From positions 496,001-560,000 of the forward strand of contig NZ_LISW01000004.1 in assembly GCF_001905735.1 (NCBI RefSeq): a DNA stretch of 64,000 bases, read 5' to 3'. Position 1 is the first letter of the stretch, and every line of letters starts with the position of its first letter. The DNA comes from Streptomyces sp. CB01249. GTDB taxonomy: Bacteria; Actinomycetota; Actinomycetes; Streptomycetales; Streptomycetaceae. Below are positions 51,752-60,991 of this stretch, in pieces. The notes under the pieces are model-generated. The model made no database searches. It saw nothing but the letters and a program-made list of their open reading frames with translations, and had not been told where the DNA came from. A program made the position numbers and the translations under genes.

Positions 51752-52405
51752 TCACTCGTCCTCCGCGGGAAGCGGCTGCGGTGCCCAGGTGCCGCCCGCG
51801 TCCCGCACCAGGAGGACCGTCGCCGGGCGGCGGTCGTCACGTTCGCCCAGCGGGCTCGTACCGGCCCACACCAGGTGGATGAGCGCCGCGTCCGAGCGGT
51901 TGTCGTAGCGTTCCCCGACGCCCGCGCGGATGCGGCAGTCCCGCCAGCGGTCCGTGGCCGACGCGCCCTTGAAGTAGTCCGGGAAGGCCTTGCGGCCCGT
52001 GCCGGTGACGTCGGCGAGCAGGACCTTCCCGCCGAGGTCCACGAGGCGCTCCTCCAGCGTGGGCGGGATGTTCGCCTGGCGGGTCAGCCGCAACGAGTGC
52101 AGCAGGGCCGCGTCGCTGACCGACCCCGCCAGGTCGTCGCCGTCCCGGGGCGCGGAGGCGGACGGGGACGGCGACGGCGATCCTGCGGTGCGGGACAGGC
52201 TGGGCGTCGGCTTCGGCCCCACCGTGGGCGTGGCCTCGGGCGAGGGGGCGGCCGTCGTGGGCGACGGGGCCGGTGAGCTGACCGGGGGCCGGGCCACCGG
52301 GGCCCGGCCGCCGCTCATGTCGGGCCAGAGCAGCGCGACGCCGACCACGGACAGCACCGCCGCCATGGCGAGCATCACGAGGCCGGAGCGCTCCGCGCCG
52401 GTCAC
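51752..52405 (-). CDS. Membrane-anchored hypothetical protein with Pro/Ser/Thr linker
   Basis: This 217-residue protein has an N-terminal transmembrane segment (residues about 8-28, LVMLAMAAVLSVVGVALLW), a long Pro/Ala/Ser/Thr linker (about 38-90) and an outer C-terminal domain of about 125 residues (ATDRWRDCRIRAGVGERYDNRS...). The domain is unrecognised. The GTG start overlaps the stop of the transglycosylase gene (GTGA). It is the last gene of the secretion-like operon. Confidence 0.75.
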   Translation of the reverse strand: MTGAERSGLVMLAMAAVLSVVGVALLWPDMSGGRAPVARPPVSSPAPSPTTAAPSPEATPTVGPKPTPSLSRTAGSPSPSPSASAPRDGDDLAGSVSDAALLHSLRLTRQANIPPTLEERLVDLGGKVLLADVTGTGRKAFPDYFKGASATDRWRDCRIRAGVGERYDNRSDAALIHLVWAGTSPLGERDDRRPATVLLVRDAGGTWAPQPLPAEDE

Positions 52406-53586
52406 TTCAGGTGTCCGATGCTGTCGAGCGAACCCATCCGGACGTCGGACTCCTTGACGAAGTCGTTCGGTTTCGGCGCCTCGATCTGTCTGTTGCCGCC
52501 CAGATAGATGGACACGTGGAAGATCCCCTTCCCGCTCCCCGGGTTGTCCGAGAAGAACAGGAGATCGCCCGGCTGCGCGTCCTTCAGGTTCCGCTGGTGG
52601 GTGACCCGCACCTTCCCGCTGTCGTGCTGCGCCTGCGCGGTGCTTCCGATCATGATGCCCACCCTCCCGTAGGCGTACTCGGTCAGACCCGAGCAGTCGA
52701 AGCCCTTGATGCCCCGGCCGGAGTGGCCGCCCGGGGAGCAGCAGATGCCGTACGAGGGGCCCAGGGTGTCCCCGCCGCCCCAGGAATAGGGCTGGCCCGT
52801 CTGCGACTTGGCGGCCTGGATGATCTGCTTGGCCTTTCCGGAGGCGTTGACGGGACCGGAGATGTCGCCCAGGGCGTCGTACTCCGCCTTGGCGTTCAGG
52901 ACGTCCTTGACGTACTGCTCCGAGTGGTTGTAGCGGAAGATCGCGTCGTGCTCGGTCTTCGCGTCGGACATGTCGACCTCGCCCTTGCCGCACAGGAGCG
53001 CGGCCGTGCTCAGCGCGGAGTCGAAGACGTTCTGCGGGTCGGTGTCGCCGTCGTCGTCACCGTCCTGGGCGACGCTCTCCCAGGTCTGCGGGATGAACTG
53101 GGTGGGGCCGACGGCCCGGTCGTACGTGGTGTCGCCGTCGTACTTGCCGTTGTCGGTGTCGTAGATCCGCTGGGTGTTGTGGGTGCCGTCCAGGACCGGG
53201 CCGATGACCGGCGGTTCCACGTTGCCGTACTTGTCGCCGTACTTGTCGATGACCTTGCGGCCCATGAACGTGCCGTGGTGGGACTCGATCTTGCCGATCC
53301 CGGCCAGCAGGGTCCAACTGAGGTTCTTGCACTTGGGGCGGACTTCCTTGATCTTCTCCTCCGCCGACAGATACGCCTCGCAGGTCGGCTTGGGGATGCC
53401 GGACACCTTCACGCAGCTGACCGCGACGGGGACCTTCTCCTCGCTCGACGCGCCGCCGGGCAGCATGCTCGCCGCGATGAAGGTGGCGATGATGAAGAAG
53501 ATCCACGGGGCGAAGGCGGTGATGGCCAAGCCGATGGCCCACTTCTTGCCACTGCTCATCGGCTCGGCCTTGGCGGCTGCGCTCAC
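52402..53586 (-). CDS. Bifunctional lytic transglycosylase / NlpC-P60 endopeptidase
   Basis: This 394-residue membrane-anchored wall hydrolase has a TM segment at about residues 18-42. A transglycosylase-like domain follows (LLAGIGKIESHHGTFMG with the catalytic Glu, then GPTQFIPQTWESVAQDGDDDGD). The C-terminal NlpC/P60 domain (residues about 265-385) has the catalytic Cys in GFDCSGLTEYAYG and His in GIFHVSIYLGG. Such enzymes open peptidoglycan for type IV secretion machines (compare VirB1 and Tn916 Orf14). Its GTG overlaps the stop of the VirB6-like gene. Confidence 0.9.
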   Translation of the reverse strand: MSAAAKAEPMSSGKKWAIGLAITAFAPWIFFIIATFIAASMLPGGASSEEKVPVAVSCVKVSGIPKPTCEAYLSAEEKIKEVRPKCKNLSWTLLAGIGKIESHHGTFMGRKVIDKYGDKYGNVEPPVIGPVLDGTHNTQRIYDTDNGKYDGDTTYDRAVGPTQFIPQTWESVAQDGDDDGDTDPQNVFDSALSTAALLCGKGEVDMSDAKTEHDAIFRYNHSEQYVKDVLNAKAEYDALGDISGPVNASGKAKQIIQAAKSQTGQPYSWGGGDTLGPSYGICCSPGGHSGRGIKGFDCSGLTEYAYGRVGIMIGSTAQAQHDSGKVRVTHQRNLKDAQPGDLLFFSDNPGSGKGIFHVSIYLGGNRQIEAPKPNDFVKESDVRMGSLDSIGHLK

Positions 53587-55949
53587 CTGCCGTTACCTCC
53601 GCCGCCTCCTCCGCGTGGCGTGCGGCGGCCGTTCCGGCCGGAGGAGCGCCGGGCGTTGCGCTGCTGGTTGCGGCGGCTGTTGACCGTACCGTTCACCTGC
53701 TGGCTGCCGCTGCGCTGCCGGCTCCTGGTCTGGCGCATCCGCCGGGCGGCGTCCCGCTGCGAGTCGCGGGCGCGCTCGCCGTCGGTCGGCGGGACGCTGT
53801 CCGCGAGGTTGCGCCGCTCGGCTGCCGCCGCGTTCCGGAACCTGCTCCGGGTGATGGGGGCGTCGTTCTTCAGGTACCGGCCGGTGCGGGCGGCCGTGAG
53901 GGTGGCCCGGCCGACGCGGTTCTTCTGGAGCCGGTTCGTCGCAGCCTTCTTGAGGCGGGCCTTGAGGGCGGCCTTCGCCGTGGCCTGGACCGCGGCGCTG
54001 GTGCCGCCGGAGCCGACGGCCGCCGCGACGGTGGTGCCCAGCTTGACGGCGCCCTGGACCCGGTCCTTGAGGCTCTTCTTCGTCTTGCCGGAGCCGGCAC
54101 CGCCGCCTCCGCCGCCTCCGCCGCCCGATCCGCCCCCGCCGCCCGGTGCCTTGCCCTTCCAGAGGTCGCGGGCGCGGCCGCCGACCTTGCTGAGGGTGGC
54201 CCCGTCGTCCTTGAGCTGTTCCAGCCCGGACTTGCCGTTCTCGGTGGCGCTCTGGAAGGCATTGGGGGGTGCGTCGTCGGGATCGACACCGTTGCCGGTC
54301 TTGGAGGCCATCCGCTGGCCGAAGTTGGAGGAGATGTTCTTGGCCGCCGCGGTGATCTTCTTCCGGAAGATCAGGAAGGCCACGGCCAGGAAGTCGATGG
54401 TCAGGAACTTGACCGTCATGACCTCGCCGGTGTCGGCGTTCAGCAGGGCGATGACCATGACGAGGAAGAACGCCAGGAACATCACCGACAGGAAGATGGC
54501 CAGGATGACGCGTACGACCCCCGACACCCAGTTCCACATGGCGGTCCGGCCGCCACCGGGCAGGATGCCGGCCACCAGCGCCGGCTGGGCGCGGATGACT
54601 TCGATCGCCATCCACACCTGGGAGATCAGGAAGGTGCAGGAGACCGCGACCACCAGCACCACGACGATGATCGCGGCGAGGGCGATGAACCAGACGCTGA
54701 GCAGGTTGTCGAGCGAGGCGGAGATCTGCTGGTCGTCCATGGGGACGTCGCCGCCGCACGCCTTCTGGACCTTCGGGTCGGCCGCCTGGTCGGAGCCGTT
54801 CTTGCCGCTGATGTAGGTCTTCCAGGCTTCGGTGCCCTCCGCCTTCTTCTTGAACTCCTCTACGGCTTCCTTCTGTTCACCCTTCACCACGGTGTAGATG
54901 GCCCAGGGGTTGCCGGTGGCGATCAGCAGGCTGTCCTTGAGCCCGTCGAGGGAGAACACGTCGCTGAACGCGTCACCGAGCTTCTCCATCCAGCCCTTGT
55001 TGTTCTCCTCCTCGATGAGCCGGGGCAGGACGAGCCGGTTGAAGTTGTAGCGGGCGAGCGTCGCCTTGCCGTACGCGGCGCTGCACGCGCCGTCGATCGG
55101 CTTCTTGGTGTAGAGCACCCACACCGGGCGCTGGATGAAGGCGTCGACCAGCCCGTCGGTGATGGGCCGGGCGACCGAATCGCTCTTGGACTTGCCCTTG
55201 CCCTGGCCGTCGCAGGTGGTGGCCTGGCCGTCCTTCTCGGCCGGGGTCACCCCGTCCGCCGCGCACCGGTCCTCCAGGATCACGTCGGCGATGTCCAGGG
55301 AGAACTGCTTGGTCTTGCCCAGCACGCCGGTGTCGTCGGCGTTGCCGATGAGGAAGGTGCCCGGACTGGCCAGCGTGACCGTGGCGATGGAGGCGATCAC
55401 GAGGGAGGTGCAGATCTCGATCCAGCCCTTGGACCGCTGCTTGAACAGGATGAGGTAGCCGGCGTACACGGCGACGAGCGTCAGGAAGAGGATCTTCAGG
55501 CCGAGGCTGTCGATCACCTGGGCCTTGATCGTCGCGGCGACGTCGGACACCGGGTTGAGCAGCTGCTTCGCCAGACCGAAGTCCAGGGCCCAGTCCACCA
55601 GCCAGCACGCGAAGCCGATGACGGTCCGCAGGACGCTGAAGCCGACGCCGATCAGGAACGCGATGATCTTGCTGATGACGTCGAGCATGCCGCCCTGGTC
55701 GACGTTGAGACCGTAGGCGCTGATCGGGACGCCGTTCTTGTCCACCACATCGAAGATGCCGAGGACCTTGCCGTTGTCCTTCGGCTTCGGCGGCTCGCAG
55801 AAGAGGTTGGGAACCTCGTCCTTCGGGCTGCAGTTGTCCGCCCAGGCGTGGTGCGAGAACAGCAGCGTGAGCAGGATCGGCACGCCGACCAGCACCAGCA
55901 GCCGCAGCCAGGTGCGGCGCTGCTGGATCACCCCCGTGAGTGCGGTCAT
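53583..55949 (-). CDS. Polytopic membrane protein, VirB6/TrbL-like
   Basis: This 788-residue protein has a signal/TM segment (LRLLVLVGVPILLTLLFSHHAWA) and about seven further hydrophobic helices, grouped at about residues 70-110, 145-190 and 395-530. The C-terminal 250 residues are soluble and very basic, with a glycine run (GGGGGSGGGGGGGGG) and an Arg/Gln/Asn-rich end. The hydropathy layout is that of VirB6/TrbL channel proteins. The ATG at 55949 overlaps the ATPase stop (ATGA). It probably forms the membrane pore of the secretion-like complex, and its basic tail could contact nucleic acid. Confidence 0.8.
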   Translation of the reverse strand: MTALTGVIQQRRTWLRLLVLVGVPILLTLLFSHHAWADNCSPKDEVPNLFCEPPKPKDNGKVLGIFDVVDKNGVPISAYGLNVDQGGMLDVISKIIAFLIGVGFSVLRTVIGFACWLVDWALDFGLAKQLLNPVSDVAATIKAQVIDSLGLKILFLTLVAVYAGYLILFKQRSKGWIEICTSLVIASIATVTLASPGTFLIGNADDTGVLGKTKQFSLDIADVILEDRCAADGVTPAEKDGQATTCDGQGKGKSKSDSVARPITDGLVDAFIQRPVWVLYTKKPIDGACSAAYGKATLARYNFNRLVLPRLIEEENNKGWMEKLGDAFSDVFSLDGLKDSLLIATGNPWAIYTVVKGEQKEAVEEFKKKAEGTEAWKTYISGKNGSDQAADPKVQKACGGDVPMDDQQISASLDNLLSVWFIALAAIIVVVLVVAVSCTFLISQVWMAIEVIRAQPALVAGILPGGGRTAMWNWVSGVVRVILAIFLSVMFLAFFLVMVIALLNADTGEVMTVKFLTIDFLAVAFLIFRKKITAAAKNISSNFGQRMASKTGNGVDPDDAPPNAFQSATENGKSGLEQLKDDGATLSKVGGRARDLWKGKAPGGGGGSGGGGGGGGGAGSGKTKKSLKDRVQGAVKLGTTVAAAVGSGGTSAAVQATAKAALKARLKKAATNRLQKNRVGRATLTAARTGRYLKNDAPITRSRFRNAAAAERRNLADSVPPTDGERARDSQRDAARRMRQTRSRQRSGSQQVNGTVNSRRNQQRNARRSSGRNGRRTPRGGGGGGNGR

Positions 55950-58576
55950 ATGCGCTGCGCCTCCACCGCTTCCATGGCGTCGGCCGCCTCGATGGCCTCG
56001 GCGGGCTCGTCGAGCGTGGCGCGGCCCGGGGTCGTGTGGATGGCCTCGGCCGCGTGCTCGTCCGCCGGGATCAGGACCTTCATGCCGCCGATCCGCTTCT
56101 TCAGGTCGTAGTAGAGGCACTCGCCGGAACGCAGCAGCCGCTCGTCGTCGGAGACGTTGATCGGCGACAGGTTCTCGGTGACCAGCTTCAGCAGCTCCGG
56201 ATCGGTGCCGTCCAGGCCCAGGAACTCCAGGCCGCGCGCCGCCAGTTGGCGGTTGCGGTGGCGGAAGAGGAAGCGGTGCGAGACCAGGCCCCGGATCTTC
56301 TCGCCGTACTCGGAGTTGGCCGGGCCGACGTCGTACGGGTCGTGGGAGCCGGCGAAGGCGCCGCAGCCGTGCTTACGGCCGTCGTTGATGATCTCCAGGA
56401 GCAGTTCCGTACCCTCGGCGGACGAGGTCAGCCACCAGCACTCGTCCAGGAAGACGCCGACGAACTCCTCCGGGTCGGCGAAGGCGATCTCGCGGCAGAG
56501 CGCGGCCACCAGGTACATCAGGCGCCAGCCGAACTTCTTCTCGACCTCCAGGCTGGACAGCCGGTGGCCCTCCAGCTCGGTCTTCTTGGGCAGACCGATG
56601 TTGGCGGCGGAGAAGATGATCGTGTCGGCGTCGGTGATCTCCACGATCGGCAGGCTCGGGTCGAAGATCACCCGGCCCAGGTCCTTCTTGGCCAGCGACC
56701 GCAGCTTCCGGGCCAGTTCGCTCGCCGCCGCCCGGACGTTGTGGTCGTCCGGGTCCAGCGGATCGGGCGTCTGCGCGCGCTCCGTCAGGGTCTCCAGGAG
56801 CAGCCGCATGCTGGGCTCGGGCGCCTTGTGCGTGGCGTCGATGGCGTCCGCGAGCGTCACGCCCTCGGTGGACATCGAGGCGATGTCCAGCAGCGGGGTC
56901 AGGAAGGACTCGGTGTAACGGGCGGCCCGCGGGCCCTTGAAGACGCGCAGCGGGTCCAGCGACACCGAGGCGTCCTCGTCGACGGTGATCACCTGGGTCT
57001 CGCCGGGGCAGGCGCGCGCGAACCGGGCCCATTCCTGCTGGGGCGTACGGTCGATGGCCAGCGCCCGGCCGCGGCTGCGGGAGCGCCCGACGCGCCGGCC
57101 GGTCGTCAGGATCGAGTACATCGCGGTCTTCATGGCGACCGACTTGCCGGAGCCCAGCTCGCCGATGAACACGGCGGACGCCGAGGCGTTCATGCGCGGG
57201 CCCAGACTGAAGTCGACCAGGACCGGGCGGGCGCCGCCGCCGTTGAGCTGGAGGCCGAAGAGCGAGCCGCCGTCGTCGCCGAGCGCCTGTCCGCAGAACG
57301 GCAGGGACATCGCGAAGTCCCGGGCCAGCAGGAACTGGGCGTAGTCGTTCATCACCCGGGGCGTGGGCGTGCCCGGGAGCATGCTGTGGAAGAGGGACGT
57401 CTGCTCACCGATCGGGCGGACGAGCGTGTAGTCGTTGCCGCCGAAGTGGTTGATCAGCGCGGCGGCCTTCTCCTCGGTCTCCTCGGGTGTCCCGCCCCAT
57501 ACGCAGGTGACCACGCTCGCCCTGATCTCGACCTCCGTCGAGGACGAGGTGAGCCGGGAGCGGTACTCGTTGAGCGCGCTGCTCGCCTTGTCCAGGCTGG
57601 CCGGGACGCCCGCCGTCTCGCCGTCGTACTCGCCGCGCTGGTGGGCGAGTTCGCGGGCCTGGCGGCGCGACTTGGGCTCGGCCTTGGAGCCCTGCTCGAT
57701 GTGCAGCCGGACCGCCCAGTCCACCGGGAACCCGAAGTCGTCCAGGGCGGCCAGGTATTCGCTGCCGGGGAAGGCGAAGGAGTCCGGCATCTCGGCCAGG
57801 ATCGAGAACGACTGGTAGCTGTCACCGAATTCGGTACTGGACTTCACATAGCGGTGCCGGAACGGGTTGAGCGGGACGCCGCGCCGCTCCTGGATGCCGT
57901 CGCCACGCCCGCCCTCGTCCAGGATGACCTCGCTGTACGCGGCCACGGGGCGCCCGCGCCCCACCACCGAGCGCGGTTCGTCGTGCTCCGGGAGCAGCGG
58001 CTCGGCCAGGCCGCGGCGCGCGCAGTGGCCGTAGATCCACAGGATCTCGCCCTCGGTGGCGGGCCGGAGCCGGATGGCGCTCGGCCAGGTCGCGGCGAGG
58101 TGCCGGGCCTGCTCGATCCGGCGCTCCTCCTCGGCCCTGCCGACCGGGGTGGTCGGAAGCCCGAGGGTGTTCATGACCTCGTAGTGGGCGGAGGACAGGA
58201 CCGCGAACGCGCCCTGCTTGAAGTCGGTGTGCTTCATCGGGACGGCCAGGAAGTCGACCCGTCCCGAGAGCTCCATCTCCTCCAGCTCGTCCAGGACCCG
58301 CAGGGACAGGTCCACGTACTCCGGGGACGCGTCCAGGTCGATCCCCGCCGTCATGCGGGTGACCACACTGGCCGCGTCCACCTGCGGGCAGAGGCTGAGC
58401 AGCAGGGCCTCGCCCTTGATCGCCTTGAACAGGGACTCCAGGGCGTTGAGCCGTTCGTGCTTGGCCGCCTTGGAGGCGTGGCTGTAGTTGTCGGAATCGA
58501 CCCGCCACACGGCCCACACCGTCGCGTTGGTGGTCCAGATCAGATGGCCGCTGATGTGGCGCACGGGAAGACGCAT
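55946..58576 (-). CDS. VirB4/TraC-like secretion ATPase
   Basis: This 876-residue cytoplasmic ATPase has Walker A FIGELGSGKSVAMK (about residues 466-479) and Walker B FVGVFLDECWWL (about 700-711). In the C-terminal domain it also has the phrases GAFAGSHDPYDVGP and SHRFLFRHRNRQLA. The N-terminal 400 residues match the VirB4 N-domain layout. It powers assembly or transport in type IV secretion systems. No VirD4-like coupling protein or relaxase is seen next to it in this window. Confidence 0.88.
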   Translation of the reverse strand: MRLPVRHISGHLIWTTNATVWAVWRVDSDNYSHASKAAKHERLNALESLFKAIKGEALLLSLCPQVDAASVVTRMTAGIDLDASPEYVDLSLRVLDELEEMELSGRVDFLAVPMKHTDFKQGAFAVLSSAHYEVMNTLGLPTTPVGRAEEERRIEQARHLAATWPSAIRLRPATEGEILWIYGHCARRGLAEPLLPEHDEPRSVVGRGRPVAAYSEVILDEGGRGDGIQERRGVPLNPFRHRYVKSSTEFGDSYQSFSILAEMPDSFAFPGSEYLAALDDFGFPVDWAVRLHIEQGSKAEPKSRRQARELAHQRGEYDGETAGVPASLDKASSALNEYRSRLTSSSTEVEIRASVVTCVWGGTPEETEEKAAALINHFGGNDYTLVRPIGEQTSLFHSMLPGTPTPRVMNDYAQFLLARDFAMSLPFCGQALGDDGGSLFGLQLNGGGARPVLVDFSLGPRMNASASAVFIGELGSGKSVAMKTAMYSILTTGRRVGRSRSRGRALAIDRTPQQEWARFARACPGETQVITVDEDASVSLDPLRVFKGPRAARYTESFLTPLLDIASMSTEGVTLADAIDATHKAPEPSMRLLLETLTERAQTPDPLDPDDHNVRAAASELARKLRSLAKKDLGRVIFDPSLPIVEITDADTIIFSAANIGLPKKTELEGHRLSSLEVEKKFGWRLMYLVAALCREIAFADPEEFVGVFLDECWWLTSSAEGTELLLEIINDGRKHGCGAFAGSHDPYDVGPANSEYGEKIRGLVSHRFLFRHRNRQLAARGLEFLGLDGTDPELLKLVTENLSPINVSDDERLLRSGECLYYDLKKRIGGMKVLIPADEHAAEAIHTTPGRATLDEPAEAIEAADAMEAVEAQRI

Positions 58577-58598
58577 GGCAGTTCATCCATCCTTCGGT

Positions 58599-59186
58599 TC
58601 AGTGCTGCCGCTCTGCTTCGTCGAGCAGTTCCTGGAGGCGGGTACGGGGCCGGGCCGGCGCGGAGCCGGCTGCGGGCGGTGCCGCCTCGGCAGGGGGCCC
58701 ACCGGTACGGCCCGTCGTGGTGACGAGCCGTACCGGGCGGGCCTCGGGGGCGGGGGACGGTGCGGGCTCCGCGGGGAGCCGCACGTTGACGGTCACCCGT
58801 CCCGTCACCAGCTTGGTCTTGAAGGTCCGTTGCGGGCGGCCGGCCAGCCGGCCCCCCGGCGGCGAGGTGCCGTAGGTCAGCAGTCCGAGCAGGGCCCGCG
58901 CGGGGTCACGGCCGTCCATCCGGGCGTACCGCATCAGCCACGCGAGTCCCCACGGGACGACGACCAGGACCAGGGCGTTCCCGAGTCCGAAGAACGCCCA
59001 CAGATCCCGGAGGCCCAGCAGGAGTACGAAGACCCCCACCATGGTCACGATCTGGGTGATCGTGTACGGGCCGCCGGGAATCCGTCCGCCGCCGGGGAGC
59101 TTGCCGATGACGAGAGGGTGCTTCCGTGCCCGGGTGTACGAACGCCCGATCAGCGGCTTCCCGTCGGACGGCTGCCCGCCGCTCAC
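58599..59186 (-). CDS. TcpE/PrgI-like membrane protein
   Basis: This 195-residue protein has two adjacent transmembrane helices (about residues 42-60 and 66-86) after a basic N-terminal region (RSYTRARKHPLVIGKLPGG). It is followed by a cytoplasmic tail with a Pro/Ala linker. It resembles TcpE/PrgI-type small components encoded next to VirB4-like ATPases. The GTG start overlaps the stop of the preceding gene by 4 nt. Confidence 0.75.
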   Translation of the reverse strand: MSGGQPSDGKPLIGRSYTRARKHPLVIGKLPGGGRIPGGPYTITQIVTMVGVFVLLLGLRDLWAFFGLGNALVLVVVPWGLAWLMRYARMDGRDPARALLGLLTYGTSPPGGRLAGRPQRTFKTKLVTGRVTVNVRLPAEPAPSPAPEARPVRLVTTTGRTGGPPAEAAPPAAGSAPARPRTRLQELLDEAERQH

Positions 59187-59524
59187 AGCAGGTCGGCCTG
59201 GCCCACCGCGGTGGCCGGCGGCTCATAGGGCTGGACCACGGAGATCGCGTCCTTCGTCGGGGCGTCGGGCACCTCGCTGTCGACCATGTTGCTGAGCGCG
59301 TCCATGTTGCCGACGGCGAAGACCACGACGGCGCCCAGGATGGCGGCGGTCAGAGTGCCCGCCCAGGACTTCGTCTTCACGTACGCCATGACCGTGCCGA
59401 CGATCGCCATGGCCAGGGCCGCGGAGACGGCGAGAGTCTGGACGTTGTCGATCGTGTCCGAGACCCAGTCGAAGATCTTGCCGTCGGCCGCAAGTTGCAC
59501 CATATCGGTGTTCGCGTAACTCAC
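59183..59524 (-). CDS. Small two-helix membrane protein of the secretion-like operon
   Basis: This 113-residue protein has hydrophobic helices at about 30-50 and 58-75, with VKTKSW between them, and acidic ends. Size and layout resemble VirB2/TcpD-like small membrane subunits. The GTG start at 59524 follows GGGGAAG. It is coupled to the TcpE-like gene. Confidence 0.72.
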   Translation of the reverse strand: MSYANTDMVQLAADGKIFDWVSDTIDNVQTLAVSAALAMAIVGTVMAYVKTKSWAGTLTAAILGAVVVFAVGNMDALSNMVDSEVPDAPTKDAISVVQPYEPPATAVGQADLL

Positions 59525-59605
59525 TTGTGCTTCCCCTCGTGTGATCAGCTGGGTGGTGTGTCGCTCCCCGGCGTTGTCCGCCGAGGCGTCTGAGGACTCG
59601 TCCGA

Positions 59606-60877
59606 CTAGGCGTCCGGCGTGGCCCCGGAGTCGTCGGCGACCGGTCCGGTCTGGTCCGGGGACAGCGCCGGGGCGGTGTCGAACGACGCCACCTCCCAGC
59701 GCCCGTCCCGGGTGGTCAGGGTGAGTGCGTAGCTGAGCAGGTAGTCCTGGCCGCCGGTCGTCGCGCTCACGGAGACCAGTACGTGCCGCTGCGTGCCGTC
59801 CTCGGGGACCGCGTCCGCGTCGTCGCTGTCGGCCGGCTGGTCGTCCCGGACGCCGGTGAGCAGCGTGGACTCGTACGGGGCGGGCGTGATCGCCGCGACC
59901 TGGAGGCCGGGGGACACGTAGCGGTTGAGCTCGCCCTGACCGGTCAGGTAGGCCGCGAGGAAGCGGCTCACGGTGTCGGTCACGGGGTTGTCCGCGCTGA
60001 CGCCCCGGTCCGATCCGTAGGCCAGGTCGCCGTGCTCGGCGGAGGCCGGGGCGTTGACCTCGGCCGGGAGGGAGGTCGCCGCGTAGAGCGCCGCCGGGCC
60101 CCGGGGTGCGGGGGCCGGGGCGGAACCGCTCGGCTCCGGCGACGCCTGGGCGGCGGGCGAGGACTGCGCGGGGGACGGGGCCGGGCCCGAGGCGGCCGGG
60201 GACGCAGGCCCCTCGGCGGTCTTCGACGGGTCGATCGTGCCGCCCGCCTCCGGTGTGCCCGAGACCTGGACGCCGACCCGGTAGTAGTGCATGCCCCGGT
60301 CCTTCATCTTCCCGGCCTTGTCCTTCGCCGCGATGCGGGCCGCGACCGTCACCGACCAGTAGCCCTTCTCCGCCTGCTGGGCCGCCACGGTGACGACGTT
60401 CGACGCGGAGCGCGAGCCCGGTTCGTTCGCGAGGGTCACCGGCTCGGAGTAGTACGGGAGCAGGTCCTCCTCCGTGCCCTCGCCCGCCGCCAGATACGCC
60501 GCCACGTACAGCTCGGCGAACCCCGACGGCCCGGTGGCGGACGGGGCGGAACCGGTCCCGCCCTGCTTGCCGGTGGTCGTCGGTGCCTGCGAGGAACTGG
60601 CCACCGCGACCGCGAAGAACCCCAGCAGCGGTCCGGCGACGACCATGATCCAGACGACGACGGTGACCAGCTTGGTGAGGCCCGCCATCTTGACGGTGGT
60701 CTGCTGCCAGCCGGTGGCCGCCTCGTCCAGCTCGTCGGTCTCCTCCTCGGCGACTGCCTCGGCGGGCACCGCCCGGGGAGCCGTGGCGTAGCGCGAGGTG
60801 CGCGTGGCCTTCGGCTTCGGCGGTGCCTGTTCGGTGGTCTTCTGCTTCTTGTTCGCCAGCCTGAGGCCGCGCTTCAT
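59606..60877 (-). CDS. TcpC-like conjugation/secretion protein
   Basis: This 423-residue protein has a basic/Pro N-terminus, one transmembrane helix (about residues 68-92, LVTVVVWIMVVAGPLLGFF) and two extracellular NTF2-like/VirB8-like domains (about 110-215 and 270-410), separated by a Pro/Ser/Ala linker (SPAASGPAPSPAQSS). This is the TcpC (PF12642-type) arrangement. It is the first gene of the minus-strand operon and likely forms the outer scaffold. Confidence 0.82.
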   Translation of the reverse strand: MKRGLRLANKKQKTTEQAPPKPKATRTSRYATAPRAVPAEAVAEEETDELDEAATGWQQTTVKMAGLTKLVTVVVWIMVVAGPLLGFFAVAVASSSQAPTTTGKQGGTGSAPSATGPSGFAELYVAAYLAAGEGTEEDLLPYYSEPVTLANEPGSRSASNVVTVAAQQAEKGYWSVTVAARIAAKDKAGKMKDRGMHYYRVGVQVSGTPEAGGTIDPSKTAEGPASPAASGPAPSPAQSSPAAQASPEPSGSAPAPAPRGPAALYAATSLPAEVNAPASAEHGDLAYGSDRGVSADNPVTDTVSRFLAAYLTGQGELNRYVSPGLQVAAITPAPYESTLLTGVRDDQPADSDDADAVPEDGTQRHVLVSVSATTGGQDYLLSYALTLTTRDGRWEVASFDTAPALSPDQTGPVADDSGATPDA

Positions 60878-60991
60878 CGCATGTCTCCCTGAGCGGTCCG
60901 CAGCATCGGGTGTGCACGGGGCAGGTGGATCCGGCCGTACGGGTGTGACGTCAACAGGCCACCATCCTGGGTGACTTGTGTCACTGGATCG

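Noticed and set aside
55940..58723. Long plus-strand open frame opposite the VirB4-like gene
   Set aside because: The minus strand encodes the Walker motifs. The plus frame is Arg/Gly/Val-rich and featureless, typical of antisense high-GC frames.
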